NCBI GenBank assembly: GCA_003586115.2
Contig: QVOM02000090.1
Coordinates: 12,759,637-12,823,636 of the forward strand
Direction: 5' to 3'
Source: Salvator merianae
Lineage: Eukaryota; Chordata; Lepidosauria; Squamata; Teiidae
Length of the DNA stretch: 64,000 nt
A program made the position numbers and the translations under genes. The notes under the pieces were generated by a model. That model was not told where the DNA came from and did no database searches. It saw nothing but the letters and a program-made list of their open reading frames with translations. Positions 57,625 to 64,000 of the stretch are shown in pieces. Position 1 is the first letter of the stretch. Each line of letters begins with the position of its first letter.

Positions 57625-57880
57625 TTTCCCACTCTCTGCCCTGGAACCATGGGAGCTTCCTTCTCTCTGCTCTATAGCCATGGAAGCTTCCTTCTCTCTG
57701 CTCTACAGCCATGGGAGCTTCCCTCTCCCTGCTCTAAAATGACAGGAGCTTCCTTTTTTCTGCTCTACAGTCATGGGAGCTTCCTTCTCTCTGCTGTGGC
57801 CATGGGAGCTTTCCTCTCCCTGTTCTACAGCCATGGGAGCTTTCCTCGCCTTGCTCTATAGCCATGGGAGCTTCCAACAG
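57625..57880 (+). repeat. 31-bp tandem repeat, about 8 copies
   Basis: Units begin CCATGGGAGCTTCC and continue with a pyrimidine stretch ending 'ctgctctacag/tatag' (starts near 57647, 57678, 57709, 57740, 57771, 57800, 57831, 57862). Most are 31 bp; one is 29. Sequence identity between units is moderate, so the array is older than the 43-bp one. Frames through it are artefacts. Confidence 0.85.
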
Positions 57881-57884
57881 ACAG

Positions 57885-58435
57885 TAATCCTTCCCTTTCC
57901 CCCTCTGACTGGTCAAACAGCAGTGGTATCCGAAAATATGCCAAATTATTAGACTACCCCTAGGCACTCTTTCCTTCTGCCTGGTAATGGGATGGATCCT
58001 TGCTCATGTTTTTGCAAAACAAAATGCTCAGTAGCTGCCACTGCCAGCTAAGAGGGAAAAAAAAGGATTAAAGAACCAGGGAAAGGGAGATATCCATGGC
58101 TAAAAGCTCAGAGGGTGCCTCCCAGTCAGAGCAAGAATTAGTAGAAACGCCTGAACAGACCAGCTCACCCGCACCCGATGCCTTCACGAAAGGTGGGATA
58201 TTCAGGGCCCGAACTAGGAGAAAACAGGTTTGGTTTCCAGGCACCTTTAAAGCCACAAGCAGCCAGCAGTTTTAACTTGCAGCAACTCCGTCCATCTTAG
58301 AGGAAACGAGGCATACTTGCAGCGGTAGCAACAGCAGCAGAAGAAAGGGCTCCTTGTCTTCCAGTTTGCCATTTCCCTGCATGCTGAAACTGTCGATATG
58401 CGCAAGGCCCGTGGCCTGGTGTCGTGTCAAGATCT
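57885..58435. other. unique sequence, nothing recognised
   Basis: No recognisable gene or repeat family. Confidence 0.35.
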
Positions 58436-58439
58436 CTCC

Positions 58440-58600
58440 AAAATAACCCAGATATTTTAAGAAAGGCCGGCCACAAGTGTACGAGTAAAGTGGGCGTGGG
58501 AGGAAATTTCCGATTAATAATTCATTGTTCAACATGATTGCAGCAAACTGGGTGGATGAGAAAGGGAAGTCCCAGAGGTCAGATGCATTACTTACGAGGG
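58440..58600. promoter_or_regulatory. candidate conserved non-coding element
   Basis: CCGATTAATAATTCATTGTTC (58510-58530 region) and surrounding repeat-free AT-rich text. A 135-codon minus-strand frame crosses it; it is unrecognised, and two donor-like GTAAGT sites on the minus strand nearby are not paired with acceptors I could identify. Confidence 0.2.
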
Positions 58601-58764
58601 CTGTGAGCTGCTTTCGACTTACCGGAAAGGCAGCCCTGTGCCTGGGGCGTACAGCAAGCCCTTTCTGGCCAAGGAACACCGATGACCCTTTGAACCAGGA
58701 AGCACACAGTGGGGGAGGGGAGGTTGTCTGCAGGATGCTTTGTTTTTAAAAGGAAGCAGCTGGA

Positions 58765-58945
58765 ATCCAGCGCTAGAACATCTGCTCCACATGTGGAACA
58801 GCCCAGGTCTGATTTCTTGGCTGCCTCCCCAGGGAGGAGAGAAGGGGAGGCAAAAACCTCATGGGCAACCAATTCTGTAAAACAAGCTGCGCAGATGTGT
58901 CCACACGCCCACGAGGAGTTGAGGTGGACTTGAGAGACCTTTTTC
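58765..58945 (+). mobile_element. SINE-like repeat, decayed
   Basis: 'gcgctagaacatctgctcca' (A-box part), 'caggtctgatttct' (B-box part), and 'ggagttgaggtggacttgag', which recalls the 'gagtcga..cgacttga' ending of several squamate SINEs. Confidence 0.4.
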
Positions 58946-59127
58946 TTCTTTTGCGTCCAGAACTGAATGGAGAAGGCGGATTTATTTCACAGATATTATT
59001 TAAGAACGCATTTGAACGAATGTCTATCAGCGAATGCAGATGATTTACTCATTCTGGGATGAGGCCCTTTGTTCAGTGGAAAAAGATGTATGATCAACCC
59101 TGGGCAACACTGGTTTGACTTTTGTTG

Positions 59128-59315
59128 TTGTTGGTTACCATCAAGTCGTGGCTGACTCCTGGTTGACTCCAGGCACTCCTCCATGCAGTTTTCTTGGCAG
59201 GAATACAGAAGTGGTTTGCCATTGCCTACTTCTGGGGAGACGCTGGGGATCAAACCTGCAACACTCTGCTTTCCAGTCAGTTTGTTCCACCCCTGAGCTT
59301 TCAAGTGAGCCCAGC
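59128..59315 (-). mobile_element. tRNA-derived SINE, near full length
   Basis: Minus-strand order: head with B box GGTTTGATCCC, 'agaagtaggcaatggcaaac', 'ctgccaagaaaactgcatg', 'ggagtcagccacgacttgat' and an 'accaacaacaaca' tail. It retains the 3' part missing from the tetramer copies. Confidence 0.8.
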
Positions 59316-59319
59316 TGCT

Positions 59320-59985
59320 CACTTTCCCTCTGAGGACCCAAAGGGCTTCAGGCGCTTTCCCGTGCCATGATCCTGACAACCTTCATGCCTGCATGATAGA
59401 CCATCGATCTCTAAAGGTCACTCTAGCTGCAAGATTTCCCAATGCAATAGTTCATGCTCAGCTTCTATCCAGCACTGTTCATTTTAACGTTTTCCCCCCA
59501 ATGCAGCCATTAGTGTAATTTCAGGTCACAACAGCGCATTTTTACAGGGGGAAAAGTGCACATTTGCAGGTCAGCCGAAGCTTGCTCTCTCCGTCCACCT
59601 TTCTACTGCTAGCCCCTGACTGTTCCCAGAGAATATCTGAGCAAGGCACAGTTAATATTTCATCATCTAAGGGGCAGTCAAAGTGATCCCACTTTCCAGG
59701 GGCCGAGCTCATTGCGGAAGCCAGGTCACGACCCAGAACGGGCTCAGGGCAGAGGTGTTTGCTCACCCTCAGTGGGGCCCTGGACTAAAAAGCTTTGCTG
59801 CTCCTCGCTTCCAATTGTTCTTAGGCATTCCAGAGAGAGCCACAGCCGCCCAGGGATAAATAAATTTAAAAAGCAGTGCCTTTAGCCACCAAGCAAAACA
59901 ATCCAGACTAACCAACTGGAACAAATTAAAAACACAAAAAAGGCATCCTAAACAAGTGAAGAAGGGAAAAGGGAGGGAGACCAGG
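59320..59985. other. unique sequence, nothing recognised
   Basis: No recognisable gene or repeat family. Confidence 0.35.
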
Positions 59986-59989
59986 CAGG

Positions 59990-60410
59990 CAAAGTGAGAT
60001 ACGAGGAAAGTCGCCAGCACATCAGGGTGGAGAACAAATTCTAATGAGGACGGGGAGGGATGGCTTTCTTCCTTGCTTGCCGTATGTTCAGAGGAATTTT
60101 GTTTTTTTCGGGCGAAAGACTTCGGATTCAATGTGCTGCAGAACACCTGCCATCCAAAAGGGGCACAGATAGGCATCCATCTTTCTTCCCTTCCAGAACA
60201 ATACTTGTGCAATGCAGAGTGCCATTTTTAATGCATTGCAAAGGCTGTTGTGATTGTTTAATTAAAATCATTTTTAGCTGTACAGAGGCACAATCATGCA
60301 ATATTGTTTCCTCCCTGACAGCGCTGCAGAAGCGAAAGGGTGCTGTTGCCAACAATTAGCACGACTCTGCCTGACGCCATTTGCTCTAAAAATAAACTGT
60401 TAAGCGGCGC
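59990..60410. promoter_or_regulatory. candidate conserved non-coding element
   Basis: Repeat-free block with TTGTTTAATTAAAATCATTT (60254-60273), CAATCATGCAATATTG and CAACAATTAGCACG. The 147-codon minus-strand frame at 59769 ends here and is not recognised. Regulatory by inference. Confidence 0.3.
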
Positions 60411-60431
60411 TGGAAAGAGTTCATATACCAG

Positions 60432-60477
60432 GTTGGGGGTGGGGGGTGGAGAGGGACGGGGTGGGGGGGTGGGGATG
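60432..60477 (+). other. G-rich tract with G-quadruplex potential
   Basis: At least five runs of four or more G's, with short loops (TGGGGGG, GGGACGGGG, TGGGGGGG), lie directly after a candidate conserved element. Confidence 0.6.
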
Positions 60478-60629
60478 CAGTTGAAACAAAATTGCCGAGA
60501 ACAGAACCGAGTGCAGCCACGCGTCTATCCCTCTTTCTCTCCGTGTATCAAATTGCATTTATCTGTTTATGGATCATGGAAATATACATTCCGGCTTTCT
60601 TCCCAAAAGCCCACAGAGGAACCCTCTAG

Positions 60630-60700
60630 TCTCCTCCCTTCCATTTTATCCTCCCAACATCTCTGTGAAGTAGGTTGGACTCATAGGCCTAACCTCCAGG
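60630..60700. mobile_element. possible MIR-like SINE remnant
   Basis: 'ccattttatcctcccaacat' and 'ctctgtgaagtaggttggac' resemble the MIR 3' part ('ttatcctcacaacaaccctgtgaggtagg'). Confidence 0.4.
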
Positions 60701-60704
60701 TATA

Positions 60705-61870
60705 CCGTAACCCACCTATAGTATGGCTGTGGGCAGCTTTCTATCCCTAAAGACAATGGAAAGAGTCAGGCAACCAGGAAGATTTTCAGAGAGGATTGTT
60801 TCTGCTTTGCTACTGCCAGCAGAGGTTCATCCAGCAGAATCACAGAACCAAAGACAACTAGGATCACGGGGACCCCATTTAAGGACCTCAAGAAGTACAT
60901 CTCAATGCTTTATGCAGGAATCTAAATCAATGCCTTTTCAACAGATTGCTGTTCGATCTTCACCCACTGAAAGTCCAGTTGTCCCCAAAAAATGTTCAGC
61001 TGTGTTCTGTGGGTGTTTGTATTCCTTACACAAGCATCTTTGTTCAAAGGTTTTACTGCTGTACAAAATTCATCAAGCATTTTCGCTAGAACGAAATGGA
61101 TTTGAGCTTTTTTTTCTCTATGAACACACACATTTTTGTCTGCACATTGACCCAAAACACACCATTCCCCTAGCATATTTTTGTTAGAGAACGACACCTC
61201 GACATCTGTGAAAGTGAAAATTTCTAAAGATAAAGGATATCTGAATTTCTGTTTGCACATCCATTTCTGTTTGCATATCAAGTCGGTTAAGTGCGAATGC
61301 TGAAAATTCACAGCCCAAAGAAGCAATTTATTCTCCATCTTTTAACCCACAAGAGGAAACTGGCTGAAGTTAGTAATATATCCTGGGCAAAGTCAGGACA
61401 TGCCAAACTGCAGTACGTATTTGAGCAATGCCAAAGGCATCATCTACTGCTATAGGATTATTCCTATTTCCAGTAGGTAAAGCAGAGAAGAAGGTGAGAG
61501 AGTCTGGATTGGATTTATCAGAGCACTGAAAAACAGCCCACAAACCAACGGCCTTTAGTTTCACAGTCATTAAGTCTGCAGACAAGTTTTTCCACTGGAC
61601 AGCAAAGAGAGGTGTCGAATATACAAAAAAAGATCTAAAGAAAAAGGGAAGATTTTGAAGGAGGCACCTTCTGTGCTGGTTGCATGAGACAGGGTTTGAT
61701 ATAATGGTTTGAACATGCTAAGTTGGTTCATTGGTGCACACCCAAGAAAAGGATTGGCTGTAATCAGTCACTTTTCACACCACTGAACAGTGGCCCTCAA
61801 CTGGGTATTTACAAAATACATGAATCCCTCTGGTCACAAAACTTGCAAGGATACAGAGCTGAGTGAAGTA
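60705..61870. other. unique sequence, nothing recognised
   Basis: A 154-codon plus-strand frame (60723-61187) and a 138-codon minus-strand frame overlap; neither is recognised. 61686-61745 has a faint GTTCG-family feel ('tggtttgaacatgc..ttggttcattggtgcacaccc'). Confidence 0.35.
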
Positions 61871-61874
61871 CATG

Positions 61875-62230
61875 AGCACATAAGAACGTAAGAGGAGCCC
61901 TGCTGGATCAGGCCACAGCCCATCTAGTCCAGCATCCTGTCTCACCCAGTGGCCCACCCACTGCTTCTGGGCACCTCAAGCAGAAGATGAAGGCAAAACC
62001 TTCACCTGCTTTCAACTTCCTGCAAATGGCCTTTAGAGGCATCGTAAGAACATAAGAGGATCACTGCTGGATCAGACCACAACCCATCTAGTTCAGCATC
62101 TTCTCTCACACAGTGGTCCACCAACTGCTTCTGGGCATTCTTGAGAAGAAGACAAAGGCAAAACTTTAACTAACTCTAGACCCCCTGCAAGTGGTTTTTA
62201 GAGGCATCCTGCCTCTCTCTCCAACCTGCT
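61875..62230 (-). mobile_element. CR1-like 3'-end repeat, tandem pair
   Basis: Two copies of about 170 bp stand head to tail: 'aagaacgtaagaggagccct' from 61880 and 'aagaacataagaggatcact' from 62046, each running through 'ctgctggatcag', 'cagtggcccac' or 'cagtggtccac', and 'tttagaggcatc'. Confidence 0.8.
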
Positions 62231-62589
62231 ATAAATCCTTCAGCGCATTTGGGTCATTTCATAACCACCAGGGAAGGCTTTGATAAGCAAAACTATAGGT
62301 ACCATGAAAGGGGAACTCCACTGTCCTTAATTACTTGGAAGCACACCAGTGAGGTGAAATTTAAACACACGTGATCGCCACACATTCAAACTACCCCGCG
62401 GGTAACTACATATAGACCAACATCCTCTTTCCACCTGACTTGACACACTATGACTTCCCAGAGGTCCTAACTGATTTCTTCTTTCCTCTTGAGTTTCTAA
62501 CCAAAGTCTCTTGGTCAACTGCTACTAGTAGTCACTTTGGAACAATACACTTATGGGAAGGAAAGGGGTGACAAAATGCTTATTAAGGG

Positions 62590-63130
62590 AGCCAGGATTT
62601 TGATGTACACAAACATCTCACAGTAATCCACCTGCTTCAAGGAAAATATTGAGTATGCATTCAGATGTTATTAACCTCTGACTCACATTATTCCTCGCCA
62701 ATGCTGGCAGGGGCAATATGAAAGGGCAGCATGCAAAATCTCCTTATTTTAGCACATATTAACTGCTCAAAGCAGAGGCTGCAGTTATGGAGGGCAGATT
62801 TCATAACATTCCCTATTCAGAACAGTTTTGCTGTAGTCAAATCAATTAGTCATGTTCTGTTTTATTGCTCTTTCTGTCGCAATTTACTTCAGAGGTTTAT
62901 TAGCCTCTATTGTAAACAAGCTTCACGATAACTCTCCAGATTTTTATCTTATTCTTACCTTTTCGTTTGCTGATCAGCACGGTTAGGTGACCCTGCAAGT
63001 CACTAAGTTTTGCTCCATAGCAATTAAGACCCATTCACAATAATAACAGTTAATTATTATGCAGGATCATTATCACTTACTACCGATCTTTATTGTTATT
63101 GATTTATGATTGTAACAAAGTTACTGTCTG
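62590..63130. promoter_or_regulatory. strong candidate conserved regulatory element
   Basis: 540 bp of repeat-free, AT-rich sequence with AATCAATTAGTCATG (62840-62854), AACAGTTAATTATTATGC (63045-63062), TGATTTATGATTG and TATTGTAAACAAGC. Homeodomain, PBX/MEIS-like and forkhead sites cluster, with no frame above 66 codons. Confidence 0.35.
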
Positions 63131-63355
63131 ACTGACAAATCCAGTGCTTTAAGCTTGTTGACGGTTTTGTTTTAGACTTTTGTTAAAAAAAAAAAACACC
63201 TCTAATGCTTTATGATTCTGTGTTAACTATTCTATAAAAAAAAAAATTCCCAGGATACCACCCTAGATTCATATCCTCACTGTGGGGGCAAGCCAATGCC
63301 TCTTATCCTAGCTCACCTCTCAGGACTGCTTTTAAGATAAAATGCATAAGGACTT

Positions 63356-63576
63356 CAGCTGCATCCACCCACATTCAAAAAAGCACCTCAAAAATGACCC
63401 AGACGAGGTATTATGTGCATGCTAGTGTTCCAACCCACCTCTAATCCACATTGAAGACCAAATAACACATTTAATGCGGATTAGACCTTTAACTGTGGAT
63501 TAAATCAGTATGATGTGGATGTTATCACCTCTACACCACTTTTGAACCACTTTTGTAACTGTATGTGGATGCAGCT
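63356..63576. mobile_element. palindromic MITE, about 220 bp
   Basis: Left end CAGCTGCATCCACCCACATT, right end 'aactgtatgtggatgcagct'. The inverted repeat extends inward imperfectly ('caaaaaagcacctcaaaa' against 'ttttgaaccacttttg'). Internally 'aatccacattgaag' and 'gtggattaaatc' give more palindromy. No transposase. Confidence 0.65.
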
Positions 63577-63579
63577 AGT

Positions 63580-63860
63580 ACAATATACAAGCTGCTATCT
63601 GGCACAGATTCCACCTCTATAAGGAACGTAGTAAAATTCTTGCCTGCGCCATTAAAACCAGAAAACAAGTCTTCAACCAGCTTGACATTTAGTTGAATAA
63701 GGGTGTTTTTTTTTTGGAAGTTTTGGATTTAGATTAGGGCATTAGTTTAGATTTTTTAAATGCAGTTGCTTTTAACTGATATTGCAATTTTTCTCCTTGT
63801 TATACTGTACATAATAATCTGTTGCAGTCAAGGAGTGAATGGTTTTAATTTGATTTCTGG
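63580..63860. other. unique AT-rich sequence, nothing recognised
   Basis: T9-T10 run near 63706-63715. No repeat family or exon recognised. Confidence 0.4.
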
Positions 63861-63861
63861 G

Positions 63862-64000
63862 AAGGCAACGTAGTTTAGCAGCTCGCAGGTCGGCCTAGTA
63901 GCTAGGAGGCCCTGGGTCCAGACTTTGTTCCGGTATATCCAGATATAGTGCAATAAACAAGCCATGTCTGGACACAGTCTGTTGGCTGACTTTGGACCAG
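63862..64000 (+). mobile_element. tRNA-derived SINE, cut by window end
   Basis: 'aggcaacgtagtttagcagc', a B-box-like GGGTCCAGACTTTG, and 'ttggctgactttggaccag' correspond to the 'gccagcgtggtgtagtggtt' SINE type (as at 42819), ending in its 'gggtgaccttgggccag' segment at the window edge. Confidence 0.5.

Noticed and set aside
57053..57742. Overlapping 129- and 158-codon frames on opposite strands
   Set aside because: GC-rich sequence has fewer stops by chance; no homology signal, and one frame runs into the 31-bp repeat.
58272..58679. 135-codon minus-strand frame
   Set aside because: No recognised domain. Donor-like GTAAGT sites occur but no acceptor pairs with them; likely chance in a non-coding block.
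1..64000. Endogenous retrovirus or viral insertion
   Set aside because: No long terminal repeat pair, primer-binding site, or gag/pol/env-like reading frame was seen.

Overview
This window looks like non-coding nuclear DNA from a vertebrate, most likely a squamate reptile (lizard, gecko or snake). No gene could be recognised. The call rests on the repeat content, from memory of sauropsid repeat families and not from a search: CR1-type LINE 3' ends carrying the ATCATAGAATCATAG tail, a second CR1-like family of the 'aagaacataagag...ctgctggatcag' type, tRNA-derived SINEs with a 'ggcaatggcaaaccacttctg' body, L2/CR1-like LINE 3' ends, and small inverted-repeat DNA transposons. The exact lineage cannot be fixed from sequence alone.

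All open reading frames are short, lack family signatures, and mostly lie in repeats or low-complexity tracts. The longest (up to 363 codons, minus strand, about 20.9-22.2 kb) are by-products of a 43-bp minisatellite whose unit has no stop codon in any minus frame. The window is therefore best read as intergenic DNA or part of a very large intron.

Layout. 0-12 kb: a possible conserved regulatory block at the left edge, one GTTCG-rich hAT-like element (1.2 kb), LINE and SINE fragments, three short inverted-repeat elements (6.1, 8.3 and 9.8 kb) and CT-rich microsatellites. 12-21 kb: a SINE dimer, a CR1 tail, a MIR-like SINE and mostly unique sequence. 21.0-22.2 kb: a 27-copy, 43-bp minisatellite with a 12-unit identical core. 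22.6-30 kb: unique sequence, a (GGGAA)n tract of about 105 bp, a second CR1 tail, and a hAT-like element with internal 127-bp repeats. 30-37 kb: three more GTTCG-rich elements around a strong conserved-element candidate (32.5-33.0 kb). 37-52 kb: LINE ends, a head-to-tail SINE tetramer (41.1-41.6 kb), another hAT-like element, and one inserted inside a SINE (51.4-51.9 kb). 52-64 kb: duplicated CR1-like tails, an L2-like LINE 3' end (54.3 kb), a 31-bp tandem repeat resembling repeated splice acceptors (57.6 kb), a G-rich tract, an AT-rich homeodomain-site-rich block (62.6-63.1 kb) and a palindromic element (63.4 kb).

Nothing here works as a set of genes. The most distinctive items are the eight-copy GTTCG-rich inverted-repeat family, the homogenised minisatellite, and the arrayed SINE and CR1 tails. 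Several repeat-free blocks dense in TAATTA, ATGCAAAT and TGTTTAC motifs look like developmental enhancers, but conservation could not be tested.
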